This document shows positions 19,914-27,477 of a stretch of 64,000 nt of DNA, piece by piece. Made by a program: the position numbers and the translations under genes. The stretch spans positions 62,001 to 126,000 of the forward strand of contig NCCV01000003.1 of assembly GCA_002279825.1 (NCBI GenBank), written 5' to 3'. Under the pieces are notes generated by a model. That model saw nothing but the letters and a program-made list of their open reading frames with translations, ran no database searches and was not told where the DNA came from. Source of the DNA: Sphingomonadales bacterium 12-68-11 (GTDB lineage Bacteria; Pseudomonadota; Alphaproteobacteria; Sphingomonadales; Sphingomonadaceae). Positions within the stretch are counted from its first letter, which is position 1. Every line of letters begins with the position of its first letter.

Positions 19914-21665
19914 TCACGCTCGTTTGCTCCAGTTTCGGTCGCCGCGCGGCCGCTCATCGTCTTCGATCAGTTCCGCCTCGGGAAAGGCCGCGAAGGTCGC
20001 TTCCACCAGCGGATCGGCCCGGACCCGTGCCGCGGCGGCAGCGGCGGCTTCCAGTTCCAATTCGCGGAGCGAAGCGCTACCCTCGCCCTCGCCGCGTTCG
20101 ACTTGCCAGCGTTCGCCGGTCGCCTGGCGCAACGCATCGCGCAGCTCGGGAGCGGGATCGTCGCCAAGCCCCGGCACCGGCGCATAGACCAGCCGGCCGG
20201 GAACCAGTTCGATCACCCTCACCCAGTCGCGCATCAGCGCGGCGACCCGAAGCTGGCCGGCGCGCTCGACCTGCTCGCACAGCGCGCGCCAGTCGACCGA
20301 AGCGGCCGGCCCGGCGCTTGCCGCGGGTTCGGTGGCCGCCGGCGCTCGCGCCACCATCCCCTCGCCGATCTGTTTCGCCAGCGTGCCCGGATCGGGCAGG
20401 TCGGCGGCATGCAGCACGCGCAGCAGCGCCATCTGCGCGGCGATGAGCGGATCGGGGGCCTGGCGCACTTCGTCGTGCCCCTTGAGCAGGAGCTGCCACA
20501 GCCGGTGGACCTGGCCTGCCGACAAGCGCCCGGCCCACGCGTCGATCGCTTCGCGTTCCTCGAGCGTGGGCGCATCCGCCCCCGCCTTTCCAACCTGGGC
20601 GACGGCGATGCGGTGCACCAGCTCCATCTGCGAGCGGAGCAGCGCGACCGGCTCGACGCCGAGCGCGTGGTGCCGTTCGACCTCTGTGAGCAGCGTTTGC
20701 GGATCGCCATCCAGCAGCGCGCCGAACAGCCGGCGCTGCCCGCTCTTGTCAGCCAGGCCGAGCATGTCGCGGACCCGTTCGGCCGTCACTTTGCCTTCGG
20801 TGTCGAGATCGGCGTGAGCGATCGCCTGGTCGAGGATCGACAGCCCATCGCGCACCGAACCCTCGGCCGCCGAGGCGATCATGTGGAGCGCCTCGGCCTC
20901 GGCCTCGACGCCTTCCTGGCGGCACACGCTGGCGAAATGCTGCTGCAGCATCGGGGTCGGGATGCGCCGCAGGTCGAAGCGCTGGGTGCGGCTGAGCACG
21001 GTCACCGGAAGCTTGTCGACTTCGGTGGTGGCGAACAAGAACTTCACATGCGCGGGCGGCTCTTCGAGCGTCTTGAGCAGCGCGTTGAACGCGTTGCGGC
21101 TCAGCATGTGGACTTCGTCGATAATGTAGATCTTGTAGCGCGCGCTGACCGCGGCGTAGCGCACCGCCTCGATGATCTCGCGCACGTCATCGACGCCGGT
21201 ATGACTGGCGGCGTCCATCTCGATCACGTCGATGTGGCGGCCCTCGGCGATGGCGACGCAAGGCTCGCACACGCCGCACGGATCGATCGTCGGGCCGCCC
21301 TGGCCGTCGGGCCCGACGCAGTTGAGCGCCTTGGCGATCAGCCGCGCCGTGCTGGTCTTCCCCACCCCGCGCACCCCGGTCATCAGGAAGGCATGCGCCA
21401 GCCGCCCGCGCGCAATGGCATTGGCCAACGTGCGGACCATCGGCTCCTGCCCGATCAGCTCGGAGAAGGTCTGCGGCCGGTACTTGCGGGCGAGCACGCG
21501 GTAGGGCTGCGTCGCCGAAGCGGCGGGCGCAGGCTCCTGAGGCGCCGGACTGCCGAACATCGCCGCCTGGCCGGCCGCCTCCAACTCGGCGGCGCTCAGC
21601 CTGGTGGTCTCGGCGCTGCCCTCGCTCGCCGGATCGCTGCCTGGGATGTCGCCTGAATCGGTCAT
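19914..21665 (-). CDS. dnaX: DNA polymerase III subunits gamma and tau
   Basis: The clamp-loader motor of the replicative polymerase. The 583-residue protein has Walker A TGVRGVGKTSTARLIA, the zinc motif CGVCEPC, DEVHMLSR (Walker B) and the SRC-like segment LSRTQRFDLRRIP. The C-terminal part (residues 375-560) corresponds to a short tau domain with YAPVPGLGDDPAPELRDAL and an acidic, Ala-rich end. No obvious slippery run for programmed frameshifting stands out. It is the promoter-proximal gene of the dnaX-ybaB pair. Confidence 0.96.
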   Translation of the reverse strand: MTDSGDIPGSDPASEGSAETTRLSAAELEAAGQAAMFGSPAPQEPAPAASATQPYRVLARKYRPQTFSELIGQEPMVRTLANAIARGRLAHAFLMTGVRGVGKTSTARLIAKALNCVGPDGQGGPTIDPCGVCEPCVAIAEGRHIDVIEMDAASHTGVDDVREIIEAVRYAAVSARYKIYIIDEVHMLSRNAFNALLKTLEEPPAHVKFLFATTEVDKLPVTVLSRTQRFDLRRIPTPMLQQHFASVCRQEGVEAEAEALHMIASAAEGSVRDGLSILDQAIAHADLDTEGKVTAERVRDMLGLADKSGQRRLFGALLDGDPQTLLTEVERHHALGVEPVALLRSQMELVHRIAVAQVGKAGADAPTLEEREAIDAWAGRLSAGQVHRLWQLLLKGHDEVRQAPDPLIAAQMALLRVLHAADLPDPGTLAKQIGEGMVARAPAATEPAASAGPAASVDWRALCEQVERAGQLRVAALMRDWVRVIELVPGRLVYAPVPGLGDDPAPELRDALRQATGERWQVERGEGEGSASLRELELEAAAAAAARVRADPLVEATFAAFPEAELIEDDERPRGDRNWSKRA

Positions 21666-21765
21666 CGTCGGCCCGCTATCTAGGAGCAGCGGATGCGCAT
21701 GTCGAACGATTGGCCCGTACCGTGTATCGCCGCCGCTGCCGTCGCTATTTCAACAGGAGCCCGCC

Positions 21766-22254
21766 ATGCCGATCCATCCCGGACGCTTTGCCGCCGCACA
21801 TGCCGGTCCGATCGTGGTGTTCCTGATCGGGATGCGCATCAACCACTTCCACAAACCGGGCAAATGGCTGCCGGTGGCGCGCGCGATGCCGGCGATGCTG
21901 CGCGAGCTCTACGCTGACCCGGCGAGCGGCTTCCTCGGGGCCGAGACCCTGCTGGGCGGCGTCCGCGTGCTGTTCATGCTGCAGTACTGGCGCGATTTCG
22001 ACAGTCTCGAGGGCTATGCGCGCGACCCGGACCGCGTCCATTGGCCCGCCTGGGCCGCCTTCAACAAGGCCGTCGGCGGCAACGGCTCGGTCGGCATCTT
22101 CCACGAAACTTATTGCGTGGACGCCGGCCGGTTCGAGACGATCTATGCCAACATGCCGGCCTTCGGGCTCGGCAAAGTCTCGGGTGTGGTGCCGGCGACG
22201 GGCTCGCGCAACGCAGCGCGGGAGCGCATGAAGGCATCTCGCCCCGAGACCTGA
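21766..22254 (+). CDS. DUF4188 family protein
   Basis: A 162-residue protein with the family's paired signatures: VVFLIGMRINHFHKPGKW near the N-terminus, then MLQYWRDFDSLEGYARD and GNGSVGIFHETYCVDAGRFETIYANMPAFGLGK. The dimeric alpha/beta-barrel look and the conserved His and Arg residues suggest a monooxygenase-like fold. The biochemical role is unknown. It is read divergently from dnaX, and the ATG at 21766 follows CAGGAGC. It is followed directly by the SRP RNA on the other strand. Confidence 0.85.
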   Translation: MPIHPGRFAAAHAGPIVVFLIGMRINHFHKPGKWLPVARAMPAMLRELYADPASGFLGAETLLGGVRVLFMLQYWRDFDSLEGYARDPDRVHWPAWAAFNKAVGGNGSVGIFHETYCVDAGRFETIYANMPAFGLGKVSGVVPATGSRNAARERMKASRPET

Positions 22255-22266
22255 TTTCGACAATTA

Positions 22267-22353
22267 GGAGCCGGGCGACCCGCTGCCATCCGTTGTGGCT
22301 GCTTCCTTCCGGACCTGACCAGGTTGGCGGACGCGAACGTCCACCCGACTCCC
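22267..22353 (-). ncRNA. ffs: Signal recognition particle RNA, small bacterial type (4.5S)
   Basis: The minus strand carries the universally conserved SRP domain IV core GGTCAGGTCCGGAAGGAAGC, where the GGAA tetraloop and symmetric loop bind Ffh. The flanks pair as GGGAGTCGGG with CCCGGCTCC to form the long hairpin. Length is about 87-90 nt, with no Alu domain. It pairs with Ffh and FtsY for cotranslational membrane targeting. The ends are set from the stem and may be off by a few bases. Confidence 0.95.
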
Positions 22354-22390
22354 GCCGCGCATATGGCGGGGGAGCGATCAAAACGCAACC

Positions 22391-22669
22391 TCAGCGGAAG
22401 TTGTCGGCGTAGGCCTGCAGCTTGAGGCGGCGCGGGGGCGGCTGGTGGACCACAGCTTCGATGCCGTATTTCTCGGCGTAGGCGACTGCCGCTTCCTTGC
22501 TCGGGAACCGCAGCTGGAGCTGCTGGCGGGTGTCCCCGCTGCCCGGCCAGCCCATCAGCGGATCGGGCTTCTTGGCTTCGGCCGGCACGAAGTCGAGAAT
22601 CCACTGATCGGTGAGCGCCTTGCCCGATTGCATGGCGTTCTTGGGGCGCTGGAAGATACGGGCCTGCAT
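22391..22669 (-). CDS. NADH dehydrogenase complex I accessory subunit, NDUFS4-like
   Basis: A 92-residue protein of the ETC complex I conserved-region family, the bacterial counterpart of mitochondrial NDUFS4 (18 kDa). It starts MQARIFQRPKNAMQSGKA, a highly characteristic opening, and continues with WILDFVPAEAKKPDPLMGW and the ending RRLKLQAYADNFR. The gene is far from any nuo operon here, as is usual in alphaproteobacteria. I chose ATG 22669 over the upstream in-frame start at 22720 because the extra residues are not part of the family and would overlap hrpB. Confidence 0.92.
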   Translation of the reverse strand: MQARIFQRPKNAMQSGKALTDQWILDFVPAEAKKPDPLMGWPGSGDTRQQLQLRFPSKEAAVAYAEKYGIEAVVHQPPPRRLKLQAYADNFR

Positions 22670-22716
22670 GGGCAGCGCTTTCACTCGGTTGCGATCCGAA
22701 ATCAAGGGGCCTGAAA

Positions 22717-25203
22717 TCACGAGCGCAGGAACGCGTTCTTGGTCTTGAGGCTGGGCGCCTCGGTCCAGGGTTCGTCGGGCCAGCGGTGCCGCGGATAGCG
22801 CCCCTTCATCTCCTTGGCCACATCGCGCCAGCTGCCGCGCCAGAAGCCCGGCAGGTCGCGCGTCGCCTGGAGCGGACGCCCGGCCGGGCTGGTCAGCTTG
22901 AGCAGCAGCGGCGTGTCACCGATCAGCGGGTGCGAATCGAGCCCGAACAGCGCCTGGACACGCACCTCGACGCTCGGTGCATCGGGCCCGGCATAGTCGA
23001 TCGCGTGATGCGTGCCAGCCGGCGTGGCGAACTCGCGCGGGGCCAGCCGGTCGAGCCGCTGGCGCGTCTCCCAATCGAGCAGGCCAAGCAGCGCCTCCGT
23101 TACGTAGCCCTTGGGAAACGCTAGGTCGCGCCGGCCCTGCAACAGCGGCTCGAGCCATTGCGCGGCGCTGGCGGCGAGCGCCTCGGGCGCCAGTTGGGCG
23201 ATACCGAGATAGCCGGCGCGGGCCAGCAAGGTTCTCGGCAGGATATCCGGCAGTTTCTCCAGAGCGTTTTCCACAAGCAGCGCGGCCACGGCAGCGGCGT
23301 CGGGCGCCGGATCGGGACCGCTCGCGAGCGTGATCGCGCCGAGCCGCCGCTCGAGCCGCGCCTCGACCCGCGCTCCGCTCCAGCGCAGCACCGAGCTGCG
23401 TTCGATCTTGCCCGCCAGCCATTGCTCGACCTCGGCGGTGGTCAGCGGCAGCGCGGCGGTAATCCGCGCTGCCTGGGCGCGGCCTTGCGCATCGCCGATC
23501 GCCAGCCATTCGCTCGTCGCCAGCGGGGATGCCGGATCGAGCGCATAACCGCGCCCACCGGCGGAGAGCCAGCTTTCGCCCGAGGCATCTCTGCGACGCG
23601 CGAGATTGTCGGGCAGCGCGAGGGCGAGAAGAATGCCCAACGGAACCTGGACATCCGTTCGTGTCGAGCGAGGTCGAGACACCTCGCGCGAGGCATCTCG
23701 ACTTCGCTCGATGCGAACGGAGTCTGCTTTAGCAACGCGATTTGCCCAGCCCTCCGCCAGCTTCCGCGCGGAATTGGCACGCGGCGAACGGTCGCCGTCC
23801 CACCGCGCCAGTCGCTGCACCAGGTCCTCGCCCTTGCCGCCGAGTCCGCGTTCCTGAAGCAGCAGCGCCAGCTTGGCGGCCGCCAGCGCCGCCCGGTGTT
23901 CGGCGCCGAACAGCAGCATGGCCGCCTGCCAGGGCTCCATCGGCAAGGCAGCGATCCGCCGACCGCGCTCGGTAATCCGCCCCGCCCCATCCAAAGCATC
24001 GAGCTGTCGCAGGCGATCGCGCGCCGTCGCGACCGCCGGTACCGGTGGCGCGTCGAGCCACGCGAGCGATGCGGGATCGGCCACGCCCCACTCCGCCAGC
24101 GACAGCAGGAGCGGGGCGAGGTCGGCGTTAGTGATCTCGGGCGGGTCGAACGCTTCGCGCCCGGCATGCGCGGCCTCTTCCCACAGCCGGTAGGCGACCC
24201 CCGGGCCTTGCCGCGCGGCGCGACCGGCCCGCTGCGCCGCCGCGGCCTGGCTGGCCCGGCGCGTCACGAGATGCGTCACGCCGGCGGCGACGTCGAACTC
24301 GGCGCGGCGCGAGAGGCCGGCGTCGACGACCACCGAGACGCCTTCGAGCGTAATCGAGGTCTCGGCGATGGCCGTGGCGAGCACGATCCGCCGCCGTCCC
24401 TCGGGATCGCGGCGGATCGCGGCGCGCTGCGCGGCCGGCTCGACCTGGCCGTGCAGCGGCAGGATCGGCACGTCGGGCAGGCGCCCGGAGAATTGCTGGA
24501 CGAGCCTCTCGCGGGTGCGCTCGATCTCGCCGACACCGGGGAGGAAGGCCAGCAGGTCACCGCTCTCCGCGCGCCAGGCGGTCATGACCGCGCTCGCCAT
24601 CGCCTCGTCGGTGCGCTGCTCCGCGCGGTGGCCGAGCCATTCGATGCGCAGCGGGTGAGCGCGCCCTTCGCTTTCGATCACCGGCGTGCCTGCTCCGAGC
24701 AGGCCGGCAAACCGCGCCCCGTCGATCGTCGCCGACATCGCCACGATCCGCAGGTCCCCGCGCAGTGCGCCCTGGCTGTCGAGCGCCAGCGCGAGACCCA
24801 GATCGCTGTCGAGATGACGCTCGTGCGCCTCATCGAACAGCACCGCGGAGACGCCCGCGAGCTCGGGATCGGCGACGATGCGGCTGACGAAGATCGCCTC
24901 GGTGACCACCAGGATGCGCGTTGCCGCCGACTGCTTGCTGTCGAGCCTTGTTACATAGCCGGCCCGCTGGCCCACGGGCTCGCCGAGCAGCTCCGCGATT
25001 CGCTCGGCTGCCGCGCGCGCGGCCACCCGGCGCGGGCTGAGCAGGATCACCAGACCGTCGCACCACGGCTCGCCGAGCAGCGCCGGCGCCACGGCGGTGG
25101 TCTTGCCCGCGCCCGGCGGCGCGATCAGCACCGCGCCGCGGCGTTCGCGCAAAGCGGCCAGGAGGTCGGGGAGGACGGCGTGGATGGGCAGCATCCCGCT
25201 CAC
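22717..25203 (-). CDS. hrpB: ATP-dependent helicase HrpB with an in-frame repeat insertion
   Basis: A DEAH-box RNA helicase-like protein of 828 residues. Motifs in order are PPGAGKTTAVAPALL (I), FDEAHERHLDSD (II, DEAH), VAMSATIDGARF (III), VVDAGLSRRAEFD and QRAGRAARQGPGVAYRLW (VI). The C-terminal HrpB domain ends YPRHRWPDEPWTEAP. Between the helicase core and C-terminal domain, a family A palindrome (23655-23720) is translated without breaking the frame. This adds an Arg/Ser-rich stretch with SVRIERSRDASREVSRP before VPLGILLALALPDN. The insertion is at a surface or linker position, so function may be kept. HrpB's physiological role is poorly known. Confidence 0.93.
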   Translation of the reverse strand: MSGMLPIHAVLPDLLAALRERRGAVLIAPPGAGKTTAVAPALLGEPWCDGLVILLSPRRVAARAAAERIAELLGEPVGQRAGYVTRLDSKQSAATRILVVTEAIFVSRIVADPELAGVSAVLFDEAHERHLDSDLGLALALDSQGALRGDLRIVAMSATIDGARFAGLLGAGTPVIESEGRAHPLRIEWLGHRAEQRTDEAMASAVMTAWRAESGDLLAFLPGVGEIERTRERLVQQFSGRLPDVPILPLHGQVEPAAQRAAIRRDPEGRRRIVLATAIAETSITLEGVSVVVDAGLSRRAEFDVAAGVTHLVTRRASQAAAAQRAGRAARQGPGVAYRLWEEAAHAGREAFDPPEITNADLAPLLLSLAEWGVADPASLAWLDAPPVPAVATARDRLRQLDALDGAGRITERGRRIAALPMEPWQAAMLLFGAEHRAALAAAKLALLLQERGLGGKGEDLVQRLARWDGDRSPRANSARKLAEGWANRVAKADSVRIERSRDASREVSRPRSTRTDVQVPLGILLALALPDNLARRRDASGESWLSAGGRGYALDPASPLATSEWLAIGDAQGRAQAARITAALPLTTAEVEQWLAGKIERSSVLRWSGARVEARLERRLGAITLASGPDPAPDAAAVAALLVENALEKLPDILPRTLLARAGYLGIAQLAPEALAASAAQWLEPLLQGRRDLAFPKGYVTEALLGLLDWETRQRLDRLAPREFATPAGTHHAIDYAGPDAPSVEVRVQALFGLDSHPLIGDTPLLLKLTSPAGRPLQATRDLPGFWRGSWRDVAKEMKGRYPRHRWPDEPWTEAPSLKTKNAFLRS
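23655..23720. repeat. Palindromic repeat, family A (copy 2), inside hrpB
   Basis: The inverted arms CCGTTCGTGTCGAGCGAGG and CTTCGCTCGATGCGAACGG flank a GC-rich centre. The copy matches the intergenic ones at 598-665 and 50337-50400, with a few changes. It lies entirely within the hrpB reading frame, and all its codons are sense in that frame. Confidence 0.85.
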
Positions 25204-25231
25204 CCAAACTTCCGTTGCAATACCAGACCGC

Positions 25232-25354
25232 TCAGTCGCTTAAGCGATCATGCCGATCGCGGAGCTGAATCTGCCGGTCGATCCAGAGCGCCAGCGACGA
25301 TATCGCGGCCACGATCAAACCGCCCCAAAGCATGATTTCCGCAATCTCACTCAT
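25232..25354 (-). CDS. Small single-span membrane protein (40 residues)
   Basis: This ORF runs from ATG 25352-25354 to TGA 25232-25234 and encodes one hydrophobic helix (MLWGGLIVAAISSLALW, residues 8-24) followed by a charged tail (RQIQLRDRHDRL). Its ATG overlaps the stop of the preceding 117-residue ORF as ATGA, strong evidence for coupled translation. Base composition (about 56% GC) is lower than its neighbours. No family is recognised. It is last in the ispB-coiled coil-small protein series and sits 28 bp before hrpB. Confidence 0.6.
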   Translation of the reverse strand: MSEIAEIMLWGGLIVAAISSLALWIDRQIQLRDRHDRLSD

Positions 25355-25704
25355 CTGTCGTAGGTACCACAGCTCATTGCGATCCGGAACTGCCGATCAA
25401 GATAGGCCTTGCGCTGGACGGGCGAAAGGTCGGGATTTAGCCGTTCGTCACGGAGAGCGGCATGAGCCGGAGGGCACACGGTCGCCGTGTCATCGACCAG
25501 ATCGGTCATCACCGTGTAACCGCCGCCGATTGCCGCTGTAATGAGACTGCCGCCCGCCACCGCTTCAAGGAAGATCCGGCGCAGCGGCTTGGGTGCCTCC
25601 CTGACTTCACGATCACGCCGCAGATTCCGATTCTCGCGTCGCAGAACCCGGTTCTCCTCGCGGAGCCGATCGACAGTTTCGCCGTCAGCCTCGGAGGGGA
25701 CCAT
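25351..25704 (-). CDS. Coiled-coil membrane-anchored protein of unknown function
   Basis: The 117-residue product has three parts. Residues 12-42 form a charged coiled coil (VDRLREENRVLRRENRNLRR). One hydrophobic segment follows (FLEAVAGGSLITAAIGGGYTV). The predicted external tail contains two Cys (VCPPAHAAL and MSCGTY). The start ATG 25702-25704 overlaps the ispB stop by one base (TGATG), and the stop overlaps the next ORF as ATGA. Leucine-zipper-like EENRVLRREN repeats suggest dimerisation. No named family is recognised. GC content is lower than that of ispB or hrpB. Confidence 0.7.
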   Translation of the reverse strand: MVPSEADGETVDRLREENRVLRRENRNLRRDREVREAPKPLRRIFLEAVAGGSLITAAIGGGYTVMTDLVDDTATVCPPAHAALRDERLNPDLSPVQRKAYLDRQFRIAMSCGTYDR

Positions 25705-26726
25705 CAATACCCTCTGCTCACCGCGAACCGCGCTGCCTCGATCATCGCCGCGCGGGCTTTGCCGTCGGGGAAAATCGCCAGCGCGTCGCAGGCGCGCTCG
25801 GCATAGTGGCGGGCGCGTTCGCGGGTCGCGCGGACCGCGTCGGTGCCGCGGATCAGCTCCACGGCGTGAGCGAAGTCTTCATCCTCGACCCGGAAGCCGG
25901 CGACCGCTTCCTGCCAGAAGCGGCGCTCTTCCGCATTACCGCGCGCGTAAGCGAGGATGACTGGCAGGGTCATTTTGCCTTCGCGGAAGTCGTCGCCGCG
26001 GTCCTTTCCCATCTCGGCGGTGCCGCTGTCGTAGTCGATCGCGTCATCGACAAGCTGGAAGGCAATCCCGAGGTTGCGGCCGTAGTCGTCGAGCGCGCGC
26101 TCCTCCGCCTCGCTGCATTCGGCGACCACCGCGGCGATGCGGCTGGCGGCGGCAAACAGCGCGGCGGTCTTGGCGCCGACGATGTGCAGGTAGCGCTCCT
26201 CGCTGGTCTCGATGCGCCGCTGGGCGGTGAGCTGGTCGACCTCGCCCTGCGCGATCACCGCGCTCGCCGAGGAGAGAATCTTGAGCACTTTGAGGCTGCC
26301 GTCCTCTACCATGAGTTCGAACGCGCGGGCGAACAGGAAATCGCCGACCAGCACCGTTGCCGGATTGCCGAACACGATGTTCGCGGTTTCCTTGCCGCGG
26401 CGCATCTCGCTGCCATCGACCACGTCGTCGTGGAGCAGCGTCGCGGTGTGGATGAACTCGACCGAGGCCGCGAGCTTGTGATGGCGCGCGCCCTGATAGC
26501 CGACCAGCTCGGCGCCCGCGAGCGTGAGCATCGGCCGCATCCGCTTGCCGCCGCCGGCGATCAGATGCCCGGCGAGCGTCGGAATCAGCGGGATTTCGCT
26601 CTGCATCCGGTCGAGGATGATGGCGTTGACCGAATTCATCGCGGTGGCGGTGAGCGAGAGTATGGGAGTGAGCGAAGGCTGCGCGGCGTCCGGTTTGACA
26701 GGCAGCGGGACGACCTCGGCGCTCAT
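25704..26726 (-). CDS. ispB: Polyprenyl (octaprenyl/decaprenyl) diphosphate synthase
   Basis: A trans-prenyltransferase that builds the all-trans side chain of ubiquinone. The 340-residue protein has GGGKRMRPMLTLAG near residue 59 and the first Asp-rich motif LLHDDVVDGSEMRRG. The GDFLFARAFELM segment and the second motif QLVDDAIDYDSG follow. Small residues before the first motif are consistent with a long product; C50 (Q10) is likely for a sphingomonad, but chain length is inferred. It diverges from the chorismate mutase gene across 62 bp. Two small ORFs are coupled behind it. Confidence 0.94.
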   Translation of the reverse strand: MSAEVVPLPVKPDAAQPSLTPILSLTATAMNSVNAIILDRMQSEIPLIPTLAGHLIAGGGKRMRPMLTLAGAELVGYQGARHHKLAASVEFIHTATLLHDDVVDGSEMRRGKETANIVFGNPATVLVGDFLFARAFELMVEDGSLKVLKILSSASAVIAQGEVDQLTAQRRIETSEERYLHIVGAKTAALFAAASRIAAVVAECSEAEERALDDYGRNLGIAFQLVDDAIDYDSGTAEMGKDRGDDFREGKMTLPVILAYARGNAEERRFWQEAVAGFRVEDEDFAHAVELIRGTDAVRATRERARHYAERACDALAIFPDGKARAAMIEAARFAVSRGY

Positions 26727-26788
26727 GCCCGGGCCATGACCGCTCCCCGCGACCTTGGCAAGTCACGAATCCCTGCTAGCGTGAGCCG

Positions 26789-27094
26789 ATGGCCAGCCAG
26801 CTTCATCCGCCGCAAAGCGACCCGGTGCTCGCGAGCTTTCGCAAGAGCATCGACAACATCGACGCCGCGCTGATCCACATGCTGGCAGAGCGGTTCCGGA
26901 TCACCCAGGCGGTCGGCGAATACAAGGCGCAGGCCGGGCTACCCGCCAGCGATACCAGCCGCGAGGCGCGCCAGATCGAGCGCCTGCGCGCACTTGCCGT
27001 CGATGCCGATCTCGATCCCGAGTTCAGCGAGAAGTTCATTCGCTTCGTGATCGACGAAGTGATCCGGCATCATCGCCAGGCAGCCGGCAAGTAG
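26789..27094 (+). CDS. Chorismate mutase, AroQ type
   Basis: A monofunctional 101-residue AroQ mutase converting chorismate to prephenate for Phe and Tyr synthesis. The all-helical motif is clear: FRKSIDNIDAALIHMLAERF, then QAVGEYKAQAGLPASDTSREA with the active-site Lys. The C-terminal helix is KFIRFVIDEVIRHHRQ. There is no prephenate dehydratase fusion and no secretion signal. It leads a two-gene unit with the VOC protein 10 bp downstream. Confidence 0.93.
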   Translation: MASQLHPPQSDPVLASFRKSIDNIDAALIHMLAERFRITQAVGEYKAQAGLPASDTSREARQIERLRALAVDADLDPEFSEKFIRFVIDEVIRHHRQAAGK

Positions 27095-27104
27095 CGGGAG
27101 ACCC

Positions 27105-27476
27105 ATGGCGGCGCATCCCCACCACGGCATCGTCGCGATCCTGCCTTGCACCGATATCGAGGCCAGCACCGCCTTCTATGCGCGGTTGGGGCTGTCCGTC
27201 CTCTCCGATCACGGCCGCTATCGAATCCTGACCGACGGCAAGGGCTGGCAGCTCCATTTGTCAAGCGAAGGGCCGCCGGGGTGGGTGGTCCCGGGCCGCA
27301 ACCCGGACGGGCTCTACGTTTACGTCGAGGACGTGGACGGGGTGGCCGAGCGGATCGGCGATCTGCTGCTCGGCGGCGGACCCACGCACCGGCCGTGGGG
27401 CATGTACGAAGTCTCGGTGTCCGATCCCGACGGGACGCTGGTGCGGATAGGCTGGCCGAGCCGACCGGCAGGCTAG
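27105..27476 (+). CDS. VOC superfamily protein (glyoxalase/bleomycin-resistance fold)
   Basis: A 123-residue single-domain protein of paired beta-alpha-beta-beta-beta units. It opens GIVAILPCTDIEASTAFYARLG and ends YEVSVSDPDGTLVRIGWP, which contains the usual C-terminal metal-site Glu or hydrophobic pocket strand. Members act as dimeric ring-opening enzymes, drug-binding proteins or isomerases. The length and the LHLSSEGPPGW segment resemble bleomycin-resistance-type binders. The actual ligand is unknown. It is 10 bp behind chorismate mutase and convergent with the histidine kinase gene. Confidence 0.83.
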   Translation: MAAHPHHGIVAILPCTDIEASTAFYARLGLSVLSDHGRYRILTDGKGWQLHLSSEGPPGWVVPGRNPDGLYVYVEDVDGVAERIGDLLLGGGPTHRPWGMYEVSVSDPDGTLVRIGWPSRPAG

Positions 27477-27477
27477 G

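Noticed and set aside
19824-21656. A 610-codon plus-strand frame opposite dnaX
   Set aside because: dnaX has all motifs on the other strand; the open frame is a GC effect.
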